64,000 bases of DNA from Flavobacterium sp. LC2016-12 (GTDB lineage Bacteria; Bacteroidota; Bacteroidia; Flavobacteriales; Flavobacteriaceae), in the NCBI RefSeq assembly GCF_015351595.1, contig NZ_JADKPT010000002.1, forward strand, positions 1 through 64,000. The letters are read 5' to 3'. The notes under the pieces were generated by a model that searched no databases, was not told where the DNA came from, and worked only from the letters and a program-made list of their open reading frames with translations. Of this stretch, positions 8,321 through 16,427 are shown piece by piece. A program made the translations under genes and the position numbers. Position 1 is the stretch's first letter; every line of letters starts with the position of its first letter.

Positions 8321-9373
8321 TTAGTGGTGTTCGGCGATAACGGTGATGTTCATTCCGGCTCTTAAAAAGTCGGTTTGTTTGTCGTTATCTTTTAACTGAA
8401 TTCTAACCGGAATTCTTTGTTCGATTTTTACGAAGTTTCCTGTTGCATTATCCGGAGGAAGCAAAGAAAATCTAGCTCCACTCGCAGGCGATAATGAAGT
8501 AATAATTCCTTTAAATTCTTTATTATTTATTGCGTCAGCCTCAATTTTAACTTCTTGCCCAACGGTTAAATATTGCAATTGTGTTTCTTTAAAATTGGCT
8601 GTAATCCACTTTTCTTTGCTTACAATCGAAAGTAAAGACTGACCTTCTTTTACCAATTGTCCCGGCTGTAAAGTTCGTTTTCCAACCCAACCGTCATAAG
8701 GCGCTGTGATAATCGTGTAGGAAAGAAATAATGCCGCATTATCAGCAACAGCTTGTCGAGAAGCAATGTTAGTCTGTGTTGTAGGAACATTGGCTTCAGC
8801 AACGGATGTACTTAAATTAGAAGAATGAATTCTTTCCTTCATCTCCTGAAAATGCGCCTGTGCCGATTCGTAATCGGCTTTTACTTTTTCTAATTGTTGC
8901 GAAGTTGCCGCTTCCTCTTTTACCAAAGCTTTGTACCTTTCGTATTCTAATTTTGTTTTCCAAAGATTAGATTTCGAAGCTTCCAATTGTGATTCTCCAA
9001 TTGCCGTTGTACTCGCTGTTGTCGCAACATTTTTCTCAGCCACAACACTACTTTGCTGCGCGCTTTGAACATCGGCAAGCGCCACATTCAATTTTGATTT
9101 GTATTCTCTGTTATCAATCACAACCAAAGTATCACCTTTATGCACAAACTGATTTTCGTCAAAACGAACTTCCTGCACATAACCCGTAATTCGAGACATA
9201 ATAGGCGTTACATATTGCTCCACCTGAGCGTCATTTGTCTCTTCGTGATTGCTGTTGAAAACATAAAACCAAATCCCCAAAATAACCCCGCTCACCACAA
9301 GAGCACAAGCAATACTTGTTATTATGATATGAAACGTTCTGTTTCTTCTAGTCTCATTTTTTATCTTAACCAT
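8321..9373 (-). CDS. HlyD-family membrane fusion protein (EmrA-like)
   Basis: A 350-residue periplasmic adaptor. It has a cytoplasmic tail, one membrane helix (about residues 16-36), a lipoyl half-motif (ITGYVQEVRFDENQFVHKGDTL), a long alpha-hairpin (about residues 85-205), the second lipoyl half (APYDGWVGKRTLQPGQLVKEG) and a beta-barrel domain. It bridges the MFS pump (1 bp downstream) and TolC (146 bp upstream). The hairpin length suits a direct contact with TolC. Confidence 0.92.
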   Translation of the reverse strand: MVKIKNETRRNRTFHIIITSIACALVVSGVILGIWFYVFNSNHEETNDAQVEQYVTPIMSRITGYVQEVRFDENQFVHKGDTLVVIDNREYKSKLNVALADVQSAQQSSVVAEKNVATTASTTAIGESQLEASKSNLWKTKLEYERYKALVKEEAATSQQLEKVKADYESAQAHFQEMKERIHSSNLSTSVAEANVPTTQTNIASRQAVADNAALFLSYTIITAPYDGWVGKRTLQPGQLVKEGQSLLSIVSKEKWITANFKETQLQYLTVGQEVKIEADAINNKEFKGIITSLSPASGARFSLLPPDNATGNFVKIEQRIPVRIQLKDNDKQTDFLRAGMNITVIAEHH

Positions 9374-9391
9374 AAACTCTATATATTTTTG

Positions 9392-9514
9392 TCTATTTTC
9401 TATTCTCTATATTCTATTTTCTATATTCTATATTCTATATTCTATTCTCTATATTCTATTTTCCAAAATCTCGCCTCTTAAGTCTAAAATCTTGTCTCTT
9501 GCTTCTTGCCTCTT
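9392..9514. repeat. Heptanucleotide tandem repeats inside the efflux operon
   Basis: An imperfect array of TCTATAT/TCTATTT units runs from 9392 to 9462. A second mini-array, CTTGTCT-CTTGCTT-CTTGCCT, lies at 9491-9511. Both have a 7-bp period and lie between the tolC-like gene and the hlyD-like gene. Confidence 0.8.
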
Positions 9515-9519
9515 AAAAT

Positions 9520-10878
9520 CTAGCTCTGAGGCATCATCCCCGCCGTATGCAACAACTCGTAATGTTTCAAAACAGCATCCAATCGGGTAGAAACTTTGTT
9601 GTATTTCGCTTGTAATAAAGCATTATCAGCATCGACCATCTCCGTTATTAAAACCAATTGATTTAAGTATTTCAGCTTTACAATGCGGTAATTTTCATTC
9701 GCTAAATCCAAAGCTTTATCTACAACCACAAATTTTTCAAGGATTTCCTGATATTGTGTATGCTCTTTGTATAGCTTATCCTGAATTTCATCTTTAATAA
9801 TTTCAGTCTGCATTTGCTGCCATTCGATTTTGGTATTGGCCTGCTGCATTTTGGTTTTGTTTTTATATAAAGCCGAAATATCAAAATGCGCCTCGATACC
9901 CACTTGCCCTAAAGTGTACAAATACGGATTTGGCGGAAAAAATTTGTAGTTCGGATAGTAAAAACCATAATTCCCGAAGAAGTTTACGGTTGGCAGATAA
10001 TTGCCTTTAACCAATTTTAGTTCCGTTTTTTTGATATCTAATTCCTGACTCGCAATTCGCATTTCTTCATTCTGAGCAGCTTTACTCAAATAAAAGTCAT
10101 ACGGATCTAAACCTTGCATTTCATCCAGATTGGCCGTAGTATCAATCGCGATTTCTTCGTTTTCCGGAAATTGAATTAAAGTTTTCAGATCGTGAAGCGC
10201 AATTTTTATGTTTTTGGAATTTGTAAGCGCATTTAATTCACGATCCGAAAGCTGTAATTCGGCTCTAATGACTTCATTTTTGGTAAGCGTACCATGTTTT
10301 TGAAGCGACTGTACTTCTTTCAATCGGCTTTTTTCTTCTTTGATGTTCTCTTCAAAAATCTTCTGAAGTTCCATCATTTTATAAATAGCCAAATAGTTGG
10401 CAACCACTTCCAACTCAATATCATTTTCAGTCTTTTCTGTTTTTATTTTGGCAATTTCACTTTCCTGATTCGCAATTTTGATGGCGTTATTGATTTTATT
10501 TCCAGCATAAATGGGCATTGTAAAAGTGGAATTCACCTGATAAATTTCAGGAATTGCCTTCGTAACTTCTTTACCGTTTAAGAAACCGCTTCCTTTGAAT
10601 TCGGTAATATTCGTAATTCTGGAATACTCTCCGTTTAATTCGATGTCCGGCAAACGGAGTTCTTTTCTTTCTTTGATGTTTTGCTCTGAGAGCGTAGTCT
10701 CTAATTGAGATCTGAGGATTTTTTTATTGTTTTCTTTAGCTAATTTCAAGGCTTCACTTAATGAAACCGAATGAATTTCCTGTGCTTGTACATTATTGAA
10801 TGTGAATACAATTAGAAATAACAGCAGGATTTTGAGAAAACAATCTTCTGTAGAATTTGTTGTTTTATTAAGGAACAT
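9520..10878 (-). CDS. TolC-family outer-membrane efflux protein
   Basis: A 452-residue protein with a signal peptide (cleavage near NNVQAQ, about residue 33) and the two tandem helical repeats of the TolC family. N-repeat markers are SLSEALKLAKENN and RLPDIELNGEYSR. The C-repeat has NYLPTVNFFGNYGFYYP, a long coiled coil and NYRIVKLKYLNQLVLITEMVDADNALL. It should form the trimeric channel through the outer membrane for the HlyD and MFS genes downstream. It is the first gene of the operon. An AraC-type gene lies 261 bp upstream on the same strand. Confidence 0.92.
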   Translation of the reverse strand: MFLNKTTNSTEDCFLKILLLFLIVFTFNNVQAQEIHSVSLSEALKLAKENNKKILRSQLETTLSEQNIKERKELRLPDIELNGEYSRITNITEFKGSGFLNGKEVTKAIPEIYQVNSTFTMPIYAGNKINNAIKIANQESEIAKIKTEKTENDIELEVVANYLAIYKMMELQKIFEENIKEEKSRLKEVQSLQKHGTLTKNEVIRAELQLSDRELNALTNSKNIKIALHDLKTLIQFPENEEIAIDTTANLDEMQGLDPYDFYLSKAAQNEEMRIASQELDIKKTELKLVKGNYLPTVNFFGNYGFYYPNYKFFPPNPYLYTLGQVGIEAHFDISALYKNKTKMQQANTKIEWQQMQTEIIKDEIQDKLYKEHTQYQEILEKFVVVDKALDLANENYRIVKLKYLNQLVLITEMVDADNALLQAKYNKVSTRLDAVLKHYELLHTAGMMPQS

Positions 10879-11060
10879 GAGTACATAAATAAATTATGGT
10901 GCAAAGTTCCCACATTATTTTGTTGACTGATAATTCTAAAAAGTCAATAACATATTCATTTCGGACAAATGTTAAAATTGTTATTTTCGAAAACGTTATA
11001 ATAAAACACTGGAAAACAATTTATTACAAATTAAGAAGTGGTAATTATTATTTTAAAGTC

Positions 11061-11129
11061 TCTCGCAGATTTAGCAGATTCGGCAGATTTTTTTCTTTTT
11101 TATCTGCGAAATCTCCTAAATCTGCGAGA
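11061..11129. repeat. Inverted repeat, CGCAGATT family
   Basis: Perfect 14-bp arms TCTCGCAGATTTAG (11061-11074) and CTAAATCTGCGAGA (11116-11129) with further GCAGATT copies in the loop. It lies between the AraC gene and the tolC-like gene and may end the regulator transcript. Confidence 0.85.
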
Positions 11130-11139
11130 AAAATATTTT

Positions 11140-11961
11140 TTATCTGCTTTTTAAAACATCTTCCCCATTTAAGTAATCAGAAGGTCTTTGTCCAAGGAAT
11201 TTAAAAAAGGTATTACTGAATGTCGGTACACTACTATAACCAACCTCTAGCGCCACTTCTTTGACCGAAAGTTTTCTGTCCAACAGCAATTCGATTGCTT
11301 TCAGAATTCTTCTGATAGTATAATATTGAATGAAGGACATTTTAAGATCTTTCTGAAACAAGCGATACAAAGAGCGTTCGCTATAACCGAATTCATGGGC
11401 AACTTCAGAAAAGAGAATTGTTTCTCCTAAATTATTCTCGATATGTCGAAGGATTTTCCCTAGTCGTTTGTCTTTTGGCTGTGGTAATTCCAAAGGCAGA
11501 TTGTTAGTGCAAATTTGAGGAAGAATTGCTTTTATCGCTTTGGCAATTGTAAAGTTCGGAGAACCTTTCTTCAAATCACCGTTCCATTGATTGGTAAAAA
11601 GCATCATTTGAAGCAGTAAATTATTCACCGGATAAATACCTTCCTTTTTATAAAAGACATCTTCATCCTTCTCCACTGGAAAGTATAGATTTCGCATCAT
11701 CACATTTTCCGACTTTGGCTGAATGCTGTGCTCTACCCCAGCCGGAATCCAGATAAAATGTCTTGCCGGTAAAAAATAGCTTTTCGTTTCGGTAGTTACA
11801 AAAACCACGTCGCCTTCGGCATACAGCATTTGTGCTTTATCGTGTTTGTGCGTCGGAACCAACAATTCTCCCATCAAATCATGATGACAATAAATGCTTT
11901 TTTTATCAGCATCTACTTTTGTGAGGTAGTACTTGTCTATTTTGAATGTTGATCGTTCCAT
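11140..11961 (-). CDS. AraC-family transcriptional regulator
   Basis: A 273-residue protein. The N-terminal cupin-type sensing domain (residues about 20-110) contains LVPTHKHDKAQMLYAEG and HFIWIPAGVEHSI. The C-terminal AraC domain (about 165-268) has two helix-turn-helices: ILFSEVAHEFGYSERSLYRLF and LSVKEVALEVGYSSVPTFSN. Members of this layout usually respond to small ligands. Its place directly upstream of the TolC-HlyD-MFS operon on the same strand suggests that it controls the pump. This is inferred from position only. Confidence 0.92.
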   Translation of the reverse strand: MERSTFKIDKYYLTKVDADKKSIYCHHDLMGELLVPTHKHDKAQMLYAEGDVVFVTTETKSYFLPARHFIWIPAGVEHSIQPKSENVMMRNLYFPVEKDEDVFYKKEGIYPVNNLLLQMMLFTNQWNGDLKKGSPNFTIAKAIKAILPQICTNNLPLELPQPKDKRLGKILRHIENNLGETILFSEVAHEFGYSERSLYRLFQKDLKMSFIQYYTIRRILKAIELLLDRKLSVKEVALEVGYSSVPTFSNTFFKFLGQRPSDYLNGEDVLKSR

Positions 11962-12098
11962 TTAAATAATTTCTTGCGATATATAAATGTAGGGAAAATT
12001 AAATTCCAATATTTTAAAATCCCAAATTCCAATTAGTACATTGGTCGTTTGGGATTTGGAATTTTTTATTTGGGATTTATTTAGAAGACTTCCTAAAA

Positions 12099-12130
12099 TA
12101 AAAAAAGCCTTTCCGTTAAGAAAGGCTTCT
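12099..12130 (-). terminator. Terminator after tRNA-Asp copy 1
   Basis: Stem AAGCCTTTC/GAAAGGCTT with a short loop. On the minus strand it ends in a T run. Confidence 0.85.
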
Positions 12131-12140
12131 TCCAATATTG

Positions 12141-12214
12141 CGGTCTGGACGGGACTCGAACCCGCGACCCCATGCGTGACAGGCATGTATTCTAACCAAC
12201 TGAACTACCAAACC
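12141..12214 (-). tRNA. tRNA-Asp (anticodon GUC), copy 1
   Basis: A 74-nt tRNA on the minus strand. Acceptor GGTTTGG pairs with CCAGACC, and the discriminator is G. The anticodon stem CATGC/GCATG encloses CTGTCAC (anticodon GUC). The T arm is GCGGGTTCGAGTCCCGT. It is identical over its whole length to the copy at 12660-12733. CCA is not encoded. Confidence 0.97.
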
Positions 12215-12233
12215 AACTGCGTTATTGTGAGTG

Positions 12234-12264
12234 CAAAAATACAACAGAACTTTGATTCTGCAAG
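12234..12264 (-). promoter_or_regulatory. Promoter of tRNA-Asp copy 1
   Basis: On the minus strand CTTG (12261-12264), 19 bp, then TATTTTTG (12234-12241). The spacing is exactly the same as for copy 2. Confidence 0.75.
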
Positions 12265-12381
12265 GGTTTTTGCGAATAAAAATTGAGAAATTTTTAATCC
12301 TCTGATTTTAAATAAATTCCAAACTAAATTTTTAAACTATCACGACCAAATTATATGTTATTAGAGGAAATAATACAAAAT

Positions 12382-12480
12382 TTAACCGCAAAGAACGCAA
12401 GGTTAAAAGCGCAAAGGTTCGCAAAGCTATATATAAACTTTGCGAACCTTTGCGTAAATCTTTGCGAACTCTGCGGTTAA
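12382..12480. repeat. Inverted repeat, TTTGCG/CGCAAAG family
   Basis: TTAACCGCA at the left end mirrors TGCGGTTAA at the right end. Inside, a perfect 12-bp hairpin AGGTTCGCAAAG/CTTTGCGAACCT surrounds an AT loop. The same CGCAAAG words recur near 26000, 26930-27130, 33170-33285 and 51050-51200. This repeat is most of the gap between the two tRNA-Asp genes. Confidence 0.85.
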
Positions 12481-12615
12481 ACCACAATCCCAATATGTCT
12501 TAAATCAAAAAAGCCATCCACAAAAGTGGAAAGCTTTTCATTGGTCTAACTACTAAACCAGCTACGAGTTACAAAGTCGTAGCAAACAACACAACTAATC
12601 TTAGATACCGTTTTT

Positions 12616-12652
12616 GGGCAAAAAAGCCTTTCTTAAAAGAAAGGCTTTTCCC
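12616..12652 (-). terminator. Terminator after tRNA-Asp copy 2
   Basis: Stem AAAGCCTTTCT/AGAAAGGCTTT with a TAAA loop. On the minus strand it ends in a run of T. Confidence 0.85.
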
Positions 12653-12659
12653 AATATTG

Positions 12660-12733
12660 CGGTCTGGACGGGACTCGAACCCGCGACCCCATGCGTGACA
12701 GGCATGTATTCTAACCAACTGAACTACCAAACC
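12660..12733 (-). tRNA. tRNA-Asp (anticodon GUC), copy 2
   Basis: The same 74 nt as copy 1, with the same GUC anticodon loop CTGTCAC and G discriminator. Separate promoter and terminator show that it is an independent transcription unit, about 445 bp upstream of copy 1. Confidence 0.97.
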
Positions 12734-12751
12734 TCTGCGTTATTGCGGTTG

Positions 12752-12782
12752 CAAAGATAGTACAGAATTTCATTTCTGCAAG
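12752..12782 (-). promoter_or_regulatory. Promoter of tRNA-Asp copy 2
   Basis: On the minus strand CTTG (12779-12782), 19 bp, then TATCTTTG (12752-12759). This matches the TTTG-N19-TAnnTTTG pattern with one change. Confidence 0.75.
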
Positions 12783-12819
12783 TGTTTTGATAAAAAAAAT
12801 TAAATATATTTTAAAATTC

Positions 12820-13746
12820 TTAGCCAAAGTTTTGTTTTTCAACTAAATATGTAGTCAGTATTTTTTCAAAATTATCACCAACATTCACCGGAACGTACTT
12901 AATTTGGTTCTTCGCACAGGTCAAAGCCAGGTTTTTAAAGTACGCTTCTGCCCTTTTTTCATATTCCATTTTGACATTATCTGCAAAAATCGACACTTCT
13001 TCACCTGATTCCACATCAATAAACTTCCTTGGTGTGTTATCAAAATCAAATTTCAGCTCGGTTTCATGATCAACTACATGAAACAAAACCACTTTATGTT
13101 TGTTGTGTTTTAGATGTTGTAGCGCATTAAAAAGCTTTTCATCGTCTTCTGACTGAAACATATCGGTGAACAGAATAATCATCGAACGGCGGTGCATTTT
13201 CTCCGCAATCTGATGCAGGTACGTAATCGTATCCGTGCTCTTTTTAACTTTTGGCTGTTCTAATAATTGTTCCAGTTTATTGAGCAGCATTCTATGGTGA
13301 CGATCACTTCCTTTTTCGGGAGCATAATATTCGTAGCTGTCTGAGAAAACGCTTAAGCCAACAGCATCGCGCTGTTTCTTTAAAATATTCATCAAAACGG
13401 CCGATGCCAAAACTGCAAAACCAATCTTCTTTTCATAAAAAGGCTGATTCGATTTTAGTTCCGGATAATGCATCGACGACGAATTATCGACAATAAGATG
13501 ACAACGTAAATTGGTTTCTTCCTCAAAACGTTTCGTGTACAAACGATCGGTTTTGGCAAATAATTTCCAATCGATATGTTTGGTACTTTCTCCCGCATTA
13601 TAGACTTTATGCTCGGCAAATTCGGCAGAAAAGCCATGAAACGGACTCTTGTGCATTCCGGATATAAAACCTTCTACCACCTGATTCGCCAGCATTTCGA
13701 GATGCTGAAAACTGGAGACTTTCTCTATTTCCGATTCAATTTTCAT
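12820..13746 (-). CDS. DUF58-domain (VWA-like) protein
   Basis: A 308-residue cytosolic protein of the DUF58 family. GFSAEFAEHKVYNAGESTKHIDWK is the family hallmark region (about residues 38-61). LIVDNSSSMHYP gives the MIDAS-like DxSxS metal motif of a von Willebrand A fold. In most bacteria such genes follow a MoxR AAA+ ATPase gene and precede Bat (BatA-D) genes. Here it is the last gene of its unit and no moxR or bat gene is present. Its ATG overlaps the TGA of the upstream frame (13743-13746), so it was translated in coupling with a gene that now looks broken. Function unclear; chaperone or stress roles are proposed for MoxR-DUF58 pairs. Confidence 0.85.
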   Translation of the reverse strand: MKIESEIEKVSSFQHLEMLANQVVEGFISGMHKSPFHGFSAEFAEHKVYNAGESTKHIDWKLFAKTDRLYTKRFEEETNLRCHLIVDNSSSMHYPELKSNQPFYEKKIGFAVLASAVLMNILKKQRDAVGLSVFSDSYEYYAPEKGSDRHHRMLLNKLEQLLEQPKVKKSTDTITYLHQIAEKMHRRSMIILFTDMFQSEDDEKLFNALQHLKHNKHKVVLFHVVDHETELKFDFDNTPRKFIDVESGEEVSIFADNVKMEYEKRAEAYFKNLALTCAKNQIKYVPVNVGDNFEKILTTYLVEKQNFG

Positions 13747-13996
13747 TCGGTTTCTTTTTTAATATTTTGGGCGCGGTACAAACCGTCTGTCGCCTGAAAT
13801 AATTTTCGTTTTAATATCGGACTAAAATTAGGGTTTTCTTTTAAGAAATGCTGCACTTCATTAAAAGCATATTTTGACGAATAGCCATTTGCTCTGAAAC
13901 ACCATTTTCTAAAACAAGTTTTCCTCTTTGTTTCGACTGAGAAAAACCAATGGTAAGGAAAGCGAAAAAACAAAGAAAGCTGTAGCGGATTTTCAT
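13743..13996 (-). pseudogene. Frameshifted or internally deleted gene upstream of DUF58
   Basis: Two reading frames together look like one protein. The ATG at 13996 opens MKIRYSFLCFFAFLTIGFSQ, a clear signal peptide, and continues SKQRGKLVLENGVSEQ before running to a stop. The end of the unit is coded in another frame: SSKYAFNEVQHFLKENPNF, then about 24 further residues, with a TGA at 13743 that overlaps the DUF58 ATG. Joining them needs a shift near 13880-13890. Joined directly, the product would be about 80 residues, so either a small secreted protein has frameshifted or a longer gene has lost its middle. The family was not recognised. A sequencing error is possible. Confidence 0.5.
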
Positions 13997-14115
13997 TTTT
14001 AAGAAATATAAGATTCGTTAAAAATAAAAAATGTTTACCACGGATTAAAATGTTTGCTACTAATTACACAAATTTCCACTAATTTGATATTGCTTAAAAA
14101 GTTAGTCGTAAAATT

Positions 14116-14214
14116 TTTCACGCAGATTTTACAGATTAAAGCAGATTTAATTTTGATTTTAATAATAAATAAATCTGTGTGCATCTGCTTAAATCTTTTT
14201 AAATCTGCGTGAAA
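14116..14214. repeat. Inverted repeat, TTTCACGCAGATTT family
   Basis: TTTCACGCAGATTT at 14116-14129 mirrors AAATCTGCGTGAAA at 14201-14214, with GCAGATT/AATCTGC copies between. The gap 13997-14334 holds this element, a partial CCACGGATT/CACAAATTTCCAC stretch, a degenerate TCCCGAGAGCCCTGG piece and a terminator. No gene is seen. Confidence 0.88.
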
Positions 14215-14265
14215 CAATATCATTCCAATCCTTTGTCCCGAGAGCCCTGGACTGGCAAAAAAAAC

Positions 14266-14299
14266 TTAAAAAAAAGGCCTGACGATTGCCAGACCTTTT
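14266..14299 (-). terminator. Terminator of the lipoprotein gene at 14335
   Basis: AAAAGGCCTGAC/GCCAGACCTTTT forms a stem with G-T pairs. On the minus strand it is followed by a T run. The element at 18681-18712 is similar in sequence and position. Confidence 0.7.
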
Positions 14300-14334
14300 C
14301 CCAAACTTACTAATTCAAGCTATCCAAAAACAAA

Positions 14335-14928
14335 TTACTCAGTTTGTTGAAATTTAAAAGTTACATCTCCGGCATAATACGTATTGCGCGCGTTGGTAGG
14401 AAAAATAGTTTCCGCTGCCGTACTTGAGATAAAAGCATAACCCGTAATAACAATATTTCCGGCAACGATAGGATAAGTTGCCGCAGATCCGTCGGTTTTT
14501 GTTCTGTTAATCCAGTCGTCACTATTTACCGTGAAAAAATATTCTTTGTCTTTAGTTAGTGCAATTGAAGCTATTGCTTTTTCTACTGTAACATTCGCGG
14601 TAGGTACATTTATAGTTTCCGATTTTATAACTGTTTTCGTCGCTGCATCCCACAAAGTAATTCGTAGTGCGCTGTTTACATCTGGAATTTTCACAATCAA
14701 AGCGTTAATTTTCCCTGTTACGGTGGGTTTAAAACTAAAACCATATTCATAAATTCCTACATTTTTTTGATCTACCGCTTTTTGGCTGAATCCAGATCCC
14801 GCCATATAAGCGTCTAAAGGGTTTTCTTCGTTATATTTAATTTCCTCTGGTTTGTCGTCGTCACTACTGCAGGAAATGGTTAAAGTTGCGATTGATAAAA
14901 TGGTAAAAAGGATTTTTAAAGTTTTCAT
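14335..14928 (-). CDS. Lipoprotein, DUF4082-like
   Basis: A 197-residue protein with lipobox TISC followed by SSDDD, an acidic stretch that fits the flavobacterial surface-export signal of lipoproteins. The mature part is beta-rich. YEYGFSFKPTVTGKINALIV, then LRITLWDAATKTVI and KEYFFTVNSDDWINRT, resemble the DUF4082 jelly-roll found in extracellular proteins. Probably cell-surface; ligand unknown. It lies 53 bp after the collagen-like lipoprotein gene on the same strand, and both have closely similar signal peptides. Possible two-gene unit. Confidence 0.75.
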   Translation of the reverse strand: MKTLKILFTILSIATLTISCSSDDDKPEEIKYNEENPLDAYMAGSGFSQKAVDQKNVGIYEYGFSFKPTVTGKINALIVKIPDVNSALRITLWDAATKTVIKSETINVPTANVTVEKAIASIALTKDKEYFFTVNSDDWINRTKTDGSAATYPIVAGNIVITGYAFISSTAAETIFPTNARNTYYAGDVTFKFQQTE

Positions 14929-14981
14929 AATACTATAATTTGAATGTTATTATTTCGTTCAATGGTTTTTTCTTTCAAGGC

Positions 14982-15527
14982 TTAAGGTTGAATATTAAAA
15001 TGCGCACAAACTTCTTCGTAACTCATTTTAGCATAATCTGCTTTTGCAGCTTTAGCCGTTGCAGCACCAACGCCACCGGGAATCAAAATATAGCGCCATG
15101 ATAGTGAGGTCGGAATGTTTACAGTTCCTCCCTGATCATGTCTAAAGCGAAACAATTTGATTTTTTTAAGAGTAGAAATTGCGGTTATGGTATTAACAAA
15201 TCCGCCTGCAGTGGAGGTGTATGGTACTGTGAAGGTGCCAGACCCAAAAGACACATAAACCAATATGGTTCCTTTTGAAAGAATTTCATCGGATAGTTCT
15301 GGTGCATTAATAGTGGTAGACATCCCGGAAGTTCCGTCTATATTTTCGGCAGCGGCTGTTGGAGCATTGATCCATGCGCTATAAATAACATTAGCTGTTC
15401 CTGTTGCTCCGGGTGCACCTGGCTGTCCGTCAACTCCATTGGTTCCGTCGGTTCCGTCATCGCTGCTGCATGAAATGGTAGAAATGGCAACTAATAAAAT
15501 GGTAAAAATGGTTTTTGAAAATTTCAT
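14982..15527 (-). CDS. Lipoprotein with short collagen-like segment
   Basis: A 181-residue protein with lipobox TISC plus SSDDG, then seven Gly-X-Y triplets (GTD, GTN, GVD, GQP, GAP, GAT, GTA) at about residues 24-44, then a globular beta-rich domain. The collagen-like piece sits directly after the lipid anchor and could act as a trimeric stalk holding the C-terminal domain above the surface. This layout is common in Bacteroidota surface lipoproteins with no assigned role. It lies upstream of the DUF4082-like gene and probably shares its transcript. Confidence 0.75.
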   Translation of the reverse strand: MKFSKTIFTILLVAISTISCSSDDGTDGTNGVDGQPGAPGATGTANVIYSAWINAPTAAAENIDGTSGMSTTINAPELSDEILSKGTILVYVSFGSGTFTVPYTSTAGGFVNTITAISTLKKIKLFRFRHDQGGTVNIPTSLSWRYILIPGGVGAATAKAAKADYAKMSYEEVCAHFNIQP

Positions 15528-15719
15528 AATAATTTAGTTTAAAAATTTATTAAATGGTTCTTATTTAATTCAATAGCATTATTTTTGTAAAAGTCAAAAG
15601 CCTATTTCTTTTCTGCTGATGAAGTATTACGAGACAAATTTGCAGGATTAAAATCGGCCTAAAAACCACTAATAGACAGACGACATTTTAAATAGACAGA
15701 CGACGCAAAAACCAAATAA

Positions 15720-16427
15720 ATGACCAAAAAATACACCTGTATTATTATTGACGATGACGAAATTGACAGGCTGACGGTGCTATCGTTTGCTAAAAAATTT
15801 CCTGTTCTGGATATTTTGGGCGTTTTTGAATCGGCTGAAGAAGCACTCCCTTTTATAAACACACAAAACATTGATATCTTGTTTCTCGATATTGATATGC
15901 CCGGTTTAAGCGGAATAGAATTCAGAAAAAAAGCGCTAGAAATTCCGGTTTGTATATTTATAACCGCGCATCCGGAACATGCTGTTGAAAGTTTTGAAAT
16001 CGAAACGCTTGACTTTATTGTGAAACCTTTAAAACTAGATCGCTTTTCGCAAACCGTAAGCCGTATTGAAGAGTTTATGGAAATCAAATTGAAAGCTTCT
16101 CTTTTTGAAGCCAGTATTGGCGGCGATACCATTTATATTAAAGAAGGCCACGAACAAACAAAAGTAAAACTGCACGAAATTTTATATCTCGAAGCCTTAA
16201 AGGATTACACTCTAATTATTACTAATAAAAAGAGACATTGTGTTTTATCGAGTATCGGAAATCTTTTGAAAGAAGATCATTTTCAGTCTTTCATTAGAAT
16301 TCACAGAAGCTTTGCGGTGCAGAAACAATTTATACAAAAAATAAATACTTCAGAAATCATTTTGAACAACAATATTGCTATTCCGGTCGGAAGAAGTTAT
16401 AAAGAAAACCTAAACTTTATTTCATGA
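15720..16427 (+). CDS. LytTR-family response regulator
   Basis: A 235-residue cytosolic regulator. The receiver domain (1-118) has the acidic pocket IIIDDDE (residues 8-14), the phospho-acceptor Asp57 in FLDIDMPG, Thr in FITAHP and Lys in FIVKP. The C-terminal LytTR DNA-binding domain (about 135-232) is recognisable from IYIKEGHEQTKVKLHEILYL, SFIRIHRSFAVQ and IPVGRSY. The stop overlaps the ATG of the kinase gene by 4 bp (ATGA), so the two proteins are made together as a two-component pair. The 192 bp upstream hold no gene. Confidence 0.93.
   Translation: MTKKYTCIIIDDDEIDRLTVLSFAKKFPVLDILGVFESAEEALPFINTQNIDILFLDIDMPGLSGIEFRKKALEIPVCIFITAHPEHAVESFEIETLDFIVKPLKLDRFSQTVSRIEEFMEIKLKASLFEASIGGDTIYIKEGHEQTKVKLHEILYLEALKDYTLIITNKKRHCVLSSIGNLLKEDHFQSFIRIHRSFAVQKQFIQKINTSEIILNNNIAIPVGRSYKENLNFIS

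Noticed and set aside
10294..10581. A 95-codon frame antisense to the TolC-type gene
   Set aside because: It is Phe-rich and mirrors the coding frame of a well-supported gene.
12561..12583. GCTACGA/TCGTAGC hairpin between the tRNA-Asp genes
   Set aside because: A 7-bp stem with no T run and no known partner. It could be chance or part of a decayed sequence.
14035..14223. Minus-strand 62-codon frame
   Set aside because: It is a translation of the CACGCAG repeat; the same peptide pieces appear at other copies.
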